Notes: generated by a model not told the origin, from the letters alone. A DNA stretch of 64,000 nucleotides from Adiantum capillus-veneris (GCA_014529385.2 CM043945.1:155018241-155082240); one strand, 5' to 3'; counted from the stretch's first letter, positions 36,401-47,272 are shown. A program made the numbers and translations.

Positions 36401-36612
36401 CGCGACGGGCAAGGGGCCAGCTGCCAATGGAGACGGGATCCTAGGGGCAAGGCCTTTGAAGGGAGGGTTGGTGGAGGATCAAGTACGACAGTTCCCTCAG
36501 TCTCACAACATGTCTATATTCTAACCCTTGTTCCCGTCTATTCTTCCACATTAAATGATCAATTTAATATGAGAAAATGAGTTGGGTTGGTTAGATATTA
36601 GATTTTATGACA
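34641..36612 (-). repeat. 5' LTR of gypsy F
   Basis: Ends TGTAATGG and TTATGACA match those of the 3' LTR. It is 1972 bp long because it carries the 371-bp TRIM insertion. Without it, the length is about that of the partner. In element orientation it lies upstream of Gag. Confidence 0.9.
36137..36507 (+). mobile_element. TRIM (miniature LTR retrotransposon) with target duplication ACATG
   Basis: The insert is absent from the partner LTR. Its flanks are duplicated: ACATG at 36132-36136 and 36508-36512. The left terminal repeat 36137-36265 (TGTAACGCC ... CAATCTCACA) and the right one 36397-36507 (TGACCGCG ... CAGTCTCACA) share the 'caatggagacgggatcctaggg' block (written in part) and the ending. 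A degenerate initiator-Met site (gctattagacctcaagg) follows the left repeat at 36267-36283, then a CT tract (36333-36397). There is no coding capacity, so it would depend on proteins from other elements. Confidence 0.85.
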
Positions 36613-37275
36613 AGTAAAATGAGGTTCAAGATGAAATTCAAGCCTAATGAGATTTTTTCACAATTTTAGGGATTTGTCCCAGCCCGTTTGGGCTTTTTAT
36701 GGGCAAAAAAGGGCATTTTGGGCTATAAATGACAAAAAATGGTCATAAAATTAGTAAAAAAGGACCCAAAAATGGTCAAATATGACTTGAAATACCACAT
36801 CACTCACGATGACGTGACTATGAGAGATGAAGGAACATTTTAGAACAGGAATATTAGCACTTTGAGCTCCTTTGTGAAGGGATACAAAGCCTGCATCTAT
36901 GGTCTGCTAGTGCAGTCCCGTGCTGTTCCAACCATGTATTCGAGGTTGTGAGGCCACCAATTAGGGTTCCCCTCTTCAAATACCTACTTGGGAATGTACC
37001 ACAAAGGAGAATTGAAGTGTTTGTTTAGGGTTTTTATAAGGGCGAAAGAGCACTGCAACTGTGCAATTGGAACCGAGGCTACAACAAATCATCACACACA
37101 CAAGAGTTTTGAGTTGATCTTGGTTCTTTTTCAAAGTAAAGCTTTCATGGCTGGAGTATTGTTCTTTTTTAGTGTGTTTTAGCTTCAAATCTTCTACGAT
37201 GTGCTTGATTTGCTGCGAACTCTCACAATCAGAGGCCCAATGCTTTCCTAGCCGCACTCCGCACTTCTTGATAGC
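36613..37275 (+). repeat. Gypsy B copy 2 3' LTR, right part
   Basis: Resumes the LTR broken at 28817: 'aagtaaaatgaggttca', 'gtttgggctttttatgggcaa' (in part), 'cgaggttgtgaggc', 'gcgaaagagcactgca' and 'gccgcactccgcacttcttga' follow the same order as copy 1 on the minus strand down to 7560. This proves that gypsy F inserted into it. Confidence 0.8.
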
Positions 37276-37723
37276 GTAAGGGTAGTCAACCATTCTCACT
37301 CACTCGACATGAAACCTCCGATTATTGGCACATAATGCCACTAAGAGGGTTGACACATGCGTATGTTTGGGAGTTGCCCCAGTGTGTGAGCGTTGTCAAT
37401 CGGTGCAGTTTGCTAACTCTCTTATAATGAGCACATAGGTGCTGCAACACCGGCCAGCCACTGAAGAAGGGGCATGAGCCCGCATGGAGTGCACTTTTTT
37501 GCTGGCCGGAGATCGAGAGGAGCTAGGGCTTGACCTCCACGTCCAACCCGTCCACTCAGTGCATCTCCCACCTTGAGAATTACACACGTCTTCATCTTCT
37601 TCGCTACTCCTCACGGTCGCCCCTCCATGTGCTCAAGACTAACGCCACGACCAACCAGCTGTTGCAGAGCTAGCCGAGCGGAGGCCGGAGGGGACCTTGT
37701 GCCCTTATAAGGCTATCTGCTTA
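37276..37723. other. GC-richer intergenic sequence upstream of the RING gene
   Basis: Base composition changes from AT-rich repeats to GC-rich sequence here. Small frames exist on both strands but none is recognised. It may hold distal promoter or an untranslated exon of the RING gene. I see no firm promoter motif. Confidence 0.4.
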
Positions 37724-38025
37724 GGCTGGTTACAGACCGCGTGCCCAAGCTTGGGCGCACAGACGTGGAGGCTAGGCGGCGTTTGCTGATACGCAGGGCA
37801 GAAAGGGCAGAGGACAAGGTCTTGGACAGGCGATACCCCCTGCCCAAGCTAGGGCGGGGGTTGAGCTTTTGCCAGGTCAGCCAAAATCAGGCGGCGAACC
37901 AATGCGATGGACGCAGCTGCTGAAAATGATTTTGCTTTATGATAAAATAATGTAGCCAGTGTGTAATGCATGCCCGCCCATCATCAAAGGTGACGGGCAC
38001 CCGCATTGGCAGTGTGTATCCAGCC
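37724..38025. mobile_element. Tourist-like MITE (PIF/Harbinger type)
   Basis: Terminal inverted repeats GGCTGGTTACAGAC (37724) and, from the other end, GGCTGGATACACAC (38025), matching at 12 of 14 bases, with further weak inverted similarity inward (GCGTGCCC / GGGTGCCCG). The 3-bp duplication TTA flanks both sides (37721-37723 and 38026-38028), the hallmark of PIF/Harbinger-derived MITEs. Length 302 bp and GC-rich. It has no coding capacity. Confidence 0.7.
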
Positions 38026-38039
38026 TTAGGCCTATTTGG

Positions 38040-38176
38040 GCAGCCGGCCCTTGCGAATGCATGCCCGTGCGGGATTTGAACCCCAAAATTCCTTCCGAAT
38101 GATTTACACCCGTGAGATTCGACGCTTGGTTGGGCCATTTTTCAAATCAAGTGCTGAGACCGTTGAGCTTCATCGC
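38040..38176 (-). repeat. tRNA-like / SINE-like sequence
   Basis: On the minus strand 'agctcaacggtctcagcac' resembles a Pol III A box and 'cgtcgaatctcac' a B box about 40 bp later. A second B-box-like 'gggttcaaatccc' follows. The spacing is SINE-like. No complete tRNA cloverleaf can be drawn and no duplication or A-tail is evident, so the call is tentative. Confidence 0.35.
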
Positions 38177-38180
38177 GTTC

Positions 38181-40331
38181 ATGGAGGTGAGCACAGAAGA
38201 GACAGGGAGAGCAGAGGCTTCAGAGTTAGACGAACCTCCTACCACTTCTAACTCAGAGAAATCGGAGTGCTCTGAAGAAGATATCAAGGTCGGAGATGGT
38301 GGACGGTCGAATCCCCTACTCGACAGCTTCTCTGCTGATGAAGAAAGCATAGGCAAGAACGCTGCTGGAAATAGTAGCCAGGATTCTAGTGGACTCTCTG
38401 TTTCTGGACATGGCGATAGAGAAATTGTGCCCGCTTTTGTCACAGCGCGCTCACTTGTTCCAGAAGATTTTCTACGACAAGAGGTATTTCTTAGTCCTGG
38501 CTTTCGATCTGCAGCTGCCATGGCTGGATGGGACGATGAAGCTCTGCTTTTGGCGACAGAAGAGGTAGATGCATGCTTTAATGCGGAAGGCCAAGAAGAC
38601 AAACAAGCCATGCCAGAGGCTAGGTCCCCTTCCTTCTTCGAGAAATCACCGCAGATGGACTTACTTCGAGGAACAAGAGAAAAGAAAAGAGAGGAGCGGA
38701 CGCCACAGTTGGCTGCTACGCCTGTGAGTGCAGGGAGAAGGTAACCATCTCTTGAATCTGGTTGAATTGCAATACCATGTACAAATTGCTGAATTGTTGC
38801 AGAAGGTTAGCATCCTTTCTCTGTTTGTGCACGTATGTGAGCAAAACCAATCATATGTGCACATGATGTATATCAGTATGCATGTATCTAGCAATGAGTC
38901 GTGAAATACGTTGCACGTATGCGTTGTAGTTGCACACTATACCGAATTGACACAAAGTATACATCTATGGAACATTTTGTAGAGGGTAAAATTCCTGCCA
39001 CTCTACTGTTGATGAAAAGGTGTAAATGAACGATCTTTTGGCCAGGCATAGAAGAGCAAGGAGGCAGGCAATCCATGAATGCTCTCCTGAGGCTTTGCCG
39101 ATTGGAGATCTCAGCTTGAAGGAAGAGTTTCAAGAGGCAGTGAGCCAACCTCCCAAAGAGGAGGAGGAGGATGTGGAGGTCCCAAAGGCCAGAACAGATC
39201 AAACACAACAAATGGAAGCTTCCTCAACGTCAGGTTTGTTGCCTTCAGTTTGATGGTTTCTTCATCTTGATGGATGGAGATGACCGCTGCCTATCAACAA
39301 ATCTTGCAGATCCTTCGACTGCACCAGCTGAGGCTATGAATCAGAAACCTGCATGCTTGGATCAGCTTAGAGAGGAGCTATCATGTGCGGTAGGACAGGC
39401 CCTCACAACTTTACCTTTTCTGTTTACATTTATATCTCGACACTTCCGAGGATTTTCTGGCATTGTGAAAAGACTTTTTGGTATGCTTTGAACTGATGCA
39501 GATATGCCTGGACATTTGCTTTGAACCATCTACAACGTCTTGTGGCCATAGGTAAAACCTTCACTTGATTGGTCTTTTGTGTTGAGGAATTCGACTACAG
39601 TTTTGACATAGCATGCTTAATGTGCTCGTGCAGTTTTTGCAAGGGTTGCATGGAATCTGTACTCCAGAAATGTGGTCCTCGGTGCCCTAAGTGCAGGCAG
39701 CAGCTCAAGTATTCCACATTGAAATTGGCTTGTTAATGATATTGTTTAGGCTTAGCTAAAAGCTCTTGTTGAAATTCATGCTGGGTGGCTACATTGCAGA
39801 GGTGACATGTGGAGAAGCTGCCCTGTCAATATAGTGCTTTGGAACACGGTTCAGCTTCTGTTCCCCGCCGAGGTGGCAGTAAGGAAGGAGGCAGCAGCTA
39901 TGGCTACAAAGTCAGTGGTTGCGTGCGAAAGCGAAGGGATTAGGCGGCCTGCCAACCGAGGCCGTATAGAACTAGCATCGAGCAATAGGGGCCCTACCTG
40001 GCAGCATGCCAGACCACCGTCATCAGGGCTAAGGAGGAGGGGCAGTGGCCGTAGGATGATAACCACATATCGAAGCCAAGAAGAGGAGCCATTCACATCT
40101 GCAGAAGCGGTTGAATCCGAGCCAAATGTGGTATCTCTTGATGCTATTCGAGAACGACAGGTGCATGCTGATGCTGCCTTTGCCCGTCACTTGCAGATGC
40201 AACTCATGAGCAGAAGTGGAAGTCTCAACAACAGCCGTAGAAGCAGCTCGTCACCCACCAACCTGGCTAGTGCGGCCGCAAACTTGCGTGCCATGGCAAA
40301 CAGAGCAGTTCGGCACCGTTCACGTCACTAA
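38181..40331 (+). CDS. RING-finger (C3HC4) E3 ubiquitin ligase, six exons
   Basis: Exons 38181-38740, 39046-39233, 39310-39389, 39502-39551, 39634-39708 and 39800-40331 join through five GT-AG introns (305, 76, 112, 82 and 91 bp) with phases that agree at every junction. The product is 494 residues. Residues 1-249 are acidic and Ser-rich, probably disordered. The RING spans exons 3-5, residues 275-313: CAIC, then C290, H292, C295, C298, C310 and C313. All eight ligands are present. A conserved-looking block (SCPVNIVLWNTVQLLFP) follows at 324-340. The tail is basic and Ser-rich. Such proteins transfer ubiquitin from an E2 enzyme to a substrate. The substrate is unknown here. Exon 2 could start 6 bp later (39052) through a second AG. 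The ATG at 38181 is the first in frame after tRNA-like sequence, so an upstream exon is possible. Confidence 0.85.
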
Positions 40332-40564
40332 GTGAGCTTCGTTTGCAAAATTGAGTACATATAAGCACAGTGATTTGCATCTTGCAAGATTGTTTGTGTA
40401 ATACATACACTGATGCAGGATTTTGTGCTTGTTCACGTCACTAAGTGAGCTTTGTTTGCAAAATTGAGTACATGTAAGCACAGCGATTTGCATCTTGCAA
40501 GATTGATTGTGTAATACATACTCTGATGCAGGAGTGTTGTGCAGCAATTGTTTCGTGCTTGTTC
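40318..40564 (+). repeat. 113-bp tandem duplication over RING gene stop codon and 3' UTR
   Basis: 'gttcacgtcactaagtgag' starts at 40318 and again at 40431. The two units share about 110 bp with a few substitutions (cttcg/ctttg, acatat/acatgt). The first contains the functional stop codon TAA. The second copy extends to about 40564 with a small insertion near 'aggagtgttgtgcagcaa'. Confidence 0.9.
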
Positions 40565-41306
40565 TCAGATAGCTCATCTGCCATGGAGAGTAATTATTGG
40601 CAAATTTCTTCTTGAGATAGCCCATAAGTCAGGAAGTATATTTGGTGATATTGAGACTGCCACAATTTTTGCTAAGAATGGGACTTAAGTGTGATAGGAA
40701 AATGGAATCCTTGATATTCTGTTATGATTTAAGGCATTGGATATACAGGGAAGTCCAAAGCCTCCTTCAACAACATAATTGCTTTAATTAAATGGTACTC
40801 ATATGCCTTGCCTTTCTCATGAAAAGGGACTTTTCTGAGCTTAATGGTGTACTTGAAACCTTTTTGTCTAATTAAATGGTACTCATATGCGTTGCCTCCT
40901 TCAAGAAAAGTTTATGTTGGTACACCATTCTCAACCCAAGGTACAGTCTCCGTCTTTTTGGCTTGTATCTTGGTTTATGAGCAATGAAGGCATGCAAGTA
41001 GGGGTCGGAAACAATGTTCGTGAAAAATCATTTTTCCGAACATACAAAATTCCTTTTCTTCTATTGACCAAGAGGAAATTTCAAAAACGAGGTTGTTTTT
41101 CCGGATTTTAACATTATTTTTATCTATTTTGGGGCGGCATTCTCCTTTTTCCATTGCCCTCAATTTTCATTTTGTGAACTGAAAACGGCACGATATTAAG
41201 CTGAGAGGCATTTTTCTTGAACATTGGTTGGAAAAGTTTGCATCATTGTGTTGGTGCTTGGCCCAACATCCATAGAGTAGGAACTCAGCAAACCGCCAGC
41301 TACTCT

Positions 41307-41350
<44 letters not shown>

Positions 41351-42110
41351 CTCCAGTACCCCACGGCCTCCCCAATCTTGGAACATTAAAAGAGATATGG
41401 AGTGCATAAGTGAAGGGTGAGTTTAGGAAATGAAAAGACGATGGAGGTGGAGAGTCAAAATACTTTTGATGGGCGAATGCACTTATACATTTGTGTTTTT
41501 TTATCGATTTTCTATCCTCCAACGTTAATTTAGACCATTCGAAAAGCCTTTTATTTTTGTTAGAGCCATTATTTTTTATAGCAAGTTCTAACTACACACC
41601 ATAGAATCAATATGTAATTTCATGGCTAATATCCACTTGTGCTTAAATCTGCTCATAGCTTCTTGATAAAGAAAAGGCCCATTGCATTTACTCTAAATCA
41701 TGTGTTTAATTATGGTAATTAGTAGATAACCTATATATTTTAATGTTTGACAAGTTATATCATTTCAAGAACTACACTCAATCAACAAACAAATTCCCAA
41801 TCCAAGAAACTCTCAAACTTGACTAGCGCATGTAGACAAACAATAATGAGTGGTCATAGGAGTCACCATACACACAATAACGGTTTTCCTTGACCTTATT
41901 GTTCTCACTCACACTCACTCATATAAAAGTACACTAATGGACCAATCAGGCCTCTATAAAAGAAAATTATCAAGGTCTTTGAGAGAACATACATGACGTA
42001 GTCTAGAGCTAGTATAGATGGATGAGGGGCATGTCATATCGATGTTGATAAATTAAATACGTTTTGATTAATATTCACCTTGATTTATTTAATCATTTTA
42101 AGTCGTATCC
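40565..42110. other. Unassigned sequence downstream of RING gene
   Basis: Probably 3' UTR at first, then intergenic DNA. A short direct repeat ('attaaatggtactcatatgc') occurs at 40787 and 40872. A GA microsatellite lies at 41313-41349. No gene recognised. Confidence 0.5.
41313..41349. repeat. (GA)n microsatellite
   Basis: About 37 bp of GA repeats. Confidence 0.95.
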
Positions 42111-42654
42111 TCCAAGTTGGTATAGATGAATGAGGATGATTCTCAAGCTCAATCCCAGTTAAACCAATTATTGCTTCTCCTGGACACAACCTCTAAGGAT
42201 GTAATGGTAGCCCAACTAGTTCGAGCAGAGGTCAAGAAGGAAATACTGCTTCATCTCTCCAAGAAACACATGCCAACATAAAGAAACCTCACCTCATAAC
42301 CTCACTTCACTTGATCTCTACCAAGAGCATTGTGGTCTTCTTGTCACCCTTCAAGGTTCCCTCTTCCTCTTATAAACGAGCTCCTCCACCCTTATCTTCT
42401 TCCTCCCAACCAAAAATCCCACATAATGTGTAGGAGTAGGGTAAGTAGAACTTGTGATTGAGATCTAGAGCTAACCATCATAAATAGATTTTCTTGTTTA
42501 CTTGTTTGCATTTGCAATCTTAAGAAGTGAATCTAGGGACAGAATTGCAATAAACAAGCGTCAGTGATTGATTGGATATGGTTGGGTGTTGCTGGACATA
42601 AAAGAATACATCTGCAAAAGATCTGGGTGAGAAAATTGCAGAATTTCATCAGTA
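42111..42654 (+). other. Leader of palindrome array 2 with a short ORF
   Basis: A 51-codon frame at 42127-42282 (MNEDDSQAQSQLNQLLLLL, then DTTSKDVM) follows a TTGGTATAGATG stretch that vaguely recalls a Met-type primer-binding site. A TATA-like 'cttataaacgag' is at about 42370. The block at 42424-42500 matches 11777-11850. Too little to call a gene. Confidence 0.35.
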
Positions 42655-43790
42655 GACATTATTCGCATATAATGTCTTAATGCATGACAGGAGACCAAAT
42701 TTTGCAAATAGACTACACCAAAGTGTTGTAGAGGGGTATTTTACCCTAAAATGTAATTTGAGACCAAGGCTTTGATCAACCCTTGATACCCAAAACACAA
42801 AAGTCAAAAACCAAAAACTAGGGAATTGGTGATTCTGAGCACATTTGTTTGCATAGAAATTGGTAAAAGTGTTGAAAATCATTGCTAAGAACTTGTGGAA
42901 GCTTGTGAGTAAAATCTATAAAAAAACCCATCAGTAGACATCATATGTGGCAATCAAATTGAACCTTTGACTTCATACTCGCATTTTGCATATTGTGTGT
43001 GGCACATTCACCAAGTTTCATCTCATTTGGGCAAGTAAGTTAAGAATTGAGTGCATGTTACTCTTTTTGGGAAGTTCCTGTGGATAAAAAAGTAGTAAAA
43101 TGGTATAACTATGATATCTAAAATTGGTTGTGAGCACATATGTATGTTGCACATATCAAGCGGCAACTGTGGTAGAAACAAAACCCAATTCATGAAAAAA
43201 AGACATCATATGCGTATAATGTCTTTTTGGTAAGCAGTGAGTCAAATTGTGCATATGGGTATACCCTTGTGATCTATAACAAATAATGAGCACATAGAAT
43301 CAATTTCATGAAGTGGGAAGCACTACTGGAGCTAATAAGTGCCAAAATACGGTTTGAGGGAGTATATGACTGCATTGCTCATATTTAGCACAAAAAGTTT
43401 TGAAAATGAGTTTGGAAAGCTTCTGAGAGTTGCTTGCATGGTAGAGAATCTCTGGAGAAGAAATCTTCTCATTTTGGCAAGATAGACATCATACATGTAT
43501 GATGTCTCAAGGGCGTATTTAGAGACCAAAGCTGACTTTAGGGTAAACCTAGGGGTCAAGCATCTCAAGGAAAGCTTAAGGACCTAGTTTCACCTAAGTT
43601 GAGTCATATGGTGGTTTAGAAAACCTCTCAAGGAGTTGAGAAATCTTCTAATAGTTCAGGAGGATTTAACTAAATTCCAGGTGTTAAGACCACAAAATAA
43701 GGTTGGATTGAGGTTTAATATATCAAGGAGAACTTAAGATTAGAATTTGAGCTAAATCTGACACAGAAGACATCATACGTGTATAATATC
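42655..43790. repeat. Palindrome array 2 (five sites, about 283-bp period)
   Basis: Sites at 42655-42676, 42937-42950 (only the left half left), 43202-43223, 43485-43506 and 43769-43790. Spacings are 282, 265, 283 and 284. Half-arms match those of array 1 with scattered substitutions. The intervening sequence is homologous to that of array 1 (for example 'agacatcat', 'gagcacat', 'aaaaacccatcagtagacat', 'gtgcacccttgtgatctac'-like text). No long ORF within. Confidence 0.8.
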
Positions 43791-44348
43791 TAAGGGCCAT
43801 ATTTAGGGCTTATGTGGTTGGATTGAGCCTGCTAGAGTTTTCCAACTAACTCTAGCACCCCCTTTATCAAGTTAAATCAATGTGAAGAACATATATAGGG
43901 AGCCAATCCTCCACAAAGTAAATTTTGGATGGAAATTACTTGCAAGGTCATACTAACCAATACTGATTAGTACTGAAGTGAGAATCACTGTTAGACAAAG
44001 ATTTACAGAGTCTAAAGTTTTGTACAGATATCCATCAACAAGGTCCAACATGTCAAGACCAATCGGAAGTACAATCAGCCAACAAATTGGAGAGCTGAAA
44101 GACTAGCCTGAATAAGGAATGACCGAGAAAAATTTTGAGGTAAAAGGTTGGATTGATTGTTTTGTGTTAACGGAATTGATGTATTTAAGATTAGGTAGAG
44201 ATCTCCATAGAGACTGGAGATCGCAAGGAGACCATGCCAGCTTAGTGTCTACTGAGAAGAGTGTGACCCAAGCAAGAATAGATCCACTAGCATCAATTAT
44301 AGAGGACAATAGTGGGACTGATACTCTTCAGAGCAATCTATATACCTC
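43791..44348 (+). other. Sequence between palindrome array 2 and orphan ORF
   Basis: It starts as a partial repeat unit, then becomes unique. An open frame 44119-44430 overlaps the following ORF start in another frame and may be its broken upstream part. No domain recognised. Confidence 0.4.
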
Positions 44349-45062
44349 ATGGCTGACCAAAACACCATTGTTAACCAACAGAACCAAGTGGGAGGAGGTA
44401 GCACCTCTAAGAACCCCACTCGGACAATGAGGTATATAACCCTTTACTTAGAAGGACCAAATGCCCATGGGGCTTTGGTATATGCTAATGAAAGGGGACG
44501 CAAAAGCATATGTATTGAGGAAAAACCAGCCAAAGGAGTGGAAGCCCTTCTAGTGTATGATGATGGAAATACATTTTGTGATGATGAGGGAATACATTAT
44601 CTCATTGTTAAGGACTTAGAGAACTATAACAAATACGGGGACAATGTGGCAAAAGGGAAGATGGTTTCTGAAATCACAAAAATACCTCCTCAGATAGATC
44701 TTCCTAACGTCACCCTGGTGTTTGACAAGAAGGTGACTAAAGTAATGACCAACCAAGGAGTGGTAGGAATCTACGAGTACATGAATGGTAGGGCCAAAAT
44801 GTATTTCCGATGTCTAGCACCTTATGCATTTGAGTTAAGCACGGAGAAGACTTTATACTTGTTTTTGTACGAATCAGGTGAAGGGAGTCTCATAATATAT
44901 GTTGACAAGTATAGACAGGAGTATGCGTTGATAGAAAAAGCGGAAGTAGCGCGATTGATAGGCATTGGAGTAATTCCAATAGATCCATCTGCAACTCAAG
45001 GCCCAAACTGTAAGATCCCCAAAATTTTGGTCTCTTTTGAAAATAAGAAATATAGGTTGTAA
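44349..45062 (+). CDS. Unrecognised 237-codon ORF
   Basis: The ATG at 44349 opens MADQNTIVNQQNQ, a polar N-terminus. The body is well balanced in composition, with alternating hydrophobic stretches (TRTMRYITLYLEG, ALLVYDDGNTF, HYLIVKDLENY, PNVTLVFDKKV, MYFRCLAPYAFEL, LYLFLYESGEGSLIIYV). That suggests a beta-rich folded protein. There is no signal peptide, membrane helix, zinc knuckle or catalytic motif that I know. It ends at TAA 45060-45062. An intact frame of this length amid heavily decayed DNA is notable. It could be a Gag-like or accessory protein of the palindrome-bearing repeat, or a host gene fragment. I do not assign a function. Confidence 0.5.
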   Translation: MADQNTIVNQQNQVGGGSTSKNPTRTMRYITLYLEGPNAHGALVYANERGRKSICIEEKPAKGVEALLVYDDGNTFCDDEGIHYLIVKDLENYNKYGDNVAKGKMVSEITKIPPQIDLPNVTLVFDKKVTKVMTNQGVVGIYEYMNGRAKMYFRCLAPYAFELSTEKTLYLFLYESGEGSLIIYVDKYRQEYALIEKAEVARLIGIGVIPIDPSATQGPNCKIPKILVSFENKKYRL

Positions 45063-46017
45063 TGTCCGTTTTGTCAAATTTGGATTTACGATGCTTGATT
45101 GATAGTATTGGAAGGTTCTAAAGTTAAAAGCAAGGTCATTTTCATGTTCTAGTAGGTCAGACAGATGTTTGATCGATTTTTTAGAAAATCCGCTATTTTT
45201 AGCTTTTTCATGCTTTTTATGCTTTTAGGTATTTTTTTGCAACAAGCAGGGTCGGATCCTTAACCTGCATGTTCCAGAGAATTTATGGTTCAATTTTGTA
45301 AAAATCTGCTTTTCGAGTGCTGTTCACGCTATTTTTAGCTTTTCATGATTTTTAGTGATTTTAGTGAAAAGCGAGTTTGCTTTCTTATTCCAGTGGACAA
45401 GGAAAACTGGTGGTTCAAGTTTAGAAAATTCTGTTTTTTTTTTTTGCTTTTTACGGTATTTTTAGTGTTTCGTGATTTTAGGCGTTTTGAAAAGCATTGT
45501 GCTTTTTAGGATGACCTAAACATGAAAATATTAATTTTAGTCTCCGTCGAATTTAAGAATGACCACCCGAAGGAAAAACGGGACTAAACGGGATTTTTGA
45601 GAGAATTATTTTTATAAAAAGCAGTATCGTAAATACATCGGAGCAATATCGAAAAGTCATAATTACGTTGGGACGTCACGGTGCGGCATAGCCTAGCCAA
45701 GGTTTCATTAGTTGGTCAGATACTATTCAATTGATCAATTTTACTGTAAAAATTTGATGGTAAGTGGGAGATTTGACCACCAAAAGCCAAGCCATGTTTT
45801 TAGCAAAGTTCCCAAAAGCTTGCAGCTATTCCTGGCTCAAAAACTAGCGCTAGTTTTTTGCTTGGGGCTCACTCCAGTCTTGCACAATGCCTGCAGTGCT
45901 CAGTTTTCAGTGCCGTTTGTTGCGTCTACTACCGCAAGACAATACTCACCTATTATACAGAGTGGTGCAAGCTCTTCATCACCATCTCCATAAGCTCTTC
46001 TCTCTCGTTTACGGAAA

Positions 46018-46057
46018 GAAGAAGAAGAAGAAGAAGAAAAAGAAGAAAAAGAAGAAG
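46018..46057. repeat. GAA-rich microsatellite
   Basis: Imperfect (AAG)n run of about 40 bp. Confidence 0.85.
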
Positions 46058-47270
46058 GATACTCTTTCTCTACTTGCTTACTATCTCCTCTTTTGTTTCA
46101 CGGTGTACGCGTTCTCCAAAAGCTCTTGTGGTGGAAACCTTTATGTAGCCCTCATCACCGCTTTCTTGCGGAAAAGCAAGAAGCCTTTCGACAACCCCTA
46201 ATCAATTCTAAAGCACGGTGAGAATCTCTAAACTCCAAATCCATCATCATCTCTCTCTATGTCGTTTTTCTGAGTAGTCACCCTCTCGGTGATTGTTTTT
46301 ATATACGAGTGCATGTATGGATTTTCGAGTACGTATGAAGTTGTCCCATAATTATTTCTTCATGTTTAACACGCTGATTTATGCACACAATGTCTTTATG
46401 ATCACGTACATGCATAAAAAGCGCTTTTCGTTTCATGTCATAGAAGCGGTAGGAACACTGTTTTGGTCATAACTCACAAACCGTTGTGAATCAGTCGGAA
46501 GATTTTAAACCAGAGATAAAACACATCATTTAAACATTTTCTGTCTCAGGTGTCATGTGAAAATCACGCACGAGCTAAGAGATATGGTCAAAAAACAGCT
46601 TGCTGCCCACTAAAATCAGATAGTTGACCTAAAATCAGACCTGTTTTGCATCGTGTTTATGGTGATAGAATGTTATCATATGATATATGGAACCTTATGG
46701 GTTGATGTGGATGCCTCATGTGCATGGGTATGATTGCTTTCCACCTTTCTAGGTAAAAACTAGCTCTATGTGCTAGAGAGGTGAAGTGCAAATATGATGA
46801 ATCAACTTTTCATAGTTGGATGTCATCAAAATTGGATTTTTATATCATGTTTAGTTGTTGTTCGGACTTATTTTATGCATGAAAATATCATGTTCTTAAG
46901 AGTCATGTGTGTGGACTGACTGCACTGAATATGTCAAACTCCAAGTATGGGAGTTGGTTTAGTGTGAATATGATTTGTAGTTAAGGGCTGGGGTTCCCTC
47001 ATGGATTATGGTTGTGATTTTATGGTGGAAGCCGGTGTGGCTCTTGTTTTTTTTTTGGATATGATTATGCTGAAAATGTTGTCAATTTTTTTTCAGTTAT
47101 GTTATGTTCTAACATGGTTATGCAGGATTGGTTGTGCCTCACCTGAGTTGGGTGGAGTGCTCACCCGTGTGAAGTGATTGGATTATGGTTTATGGTCTTG
47201 GGATTAGATCATGAAGTGGTTTGGATGGTTTATGGTAGACGTGTAAGGACAGAAGTAATACAAAACTTTT

Positions 47271-47272
<2 letters not shown>

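Noticed and set aside
36297-36524. 75-codon ORF in the TRIM
   Set aside because: Mostly Ser-Leu from the CT tract. The element has no coding capacity.
38040-38176. Functional tRNA gene
   Set aside because: Only box-like motifs. No acceptor stem or cloverleaf can be formed.
38112-38180. Upstream extension of RING exon 1 from a GTG at 38112
   Set aside because: Not an ATG, and it overlaps tRNA-like sequence. ATG 38181 is preferred.
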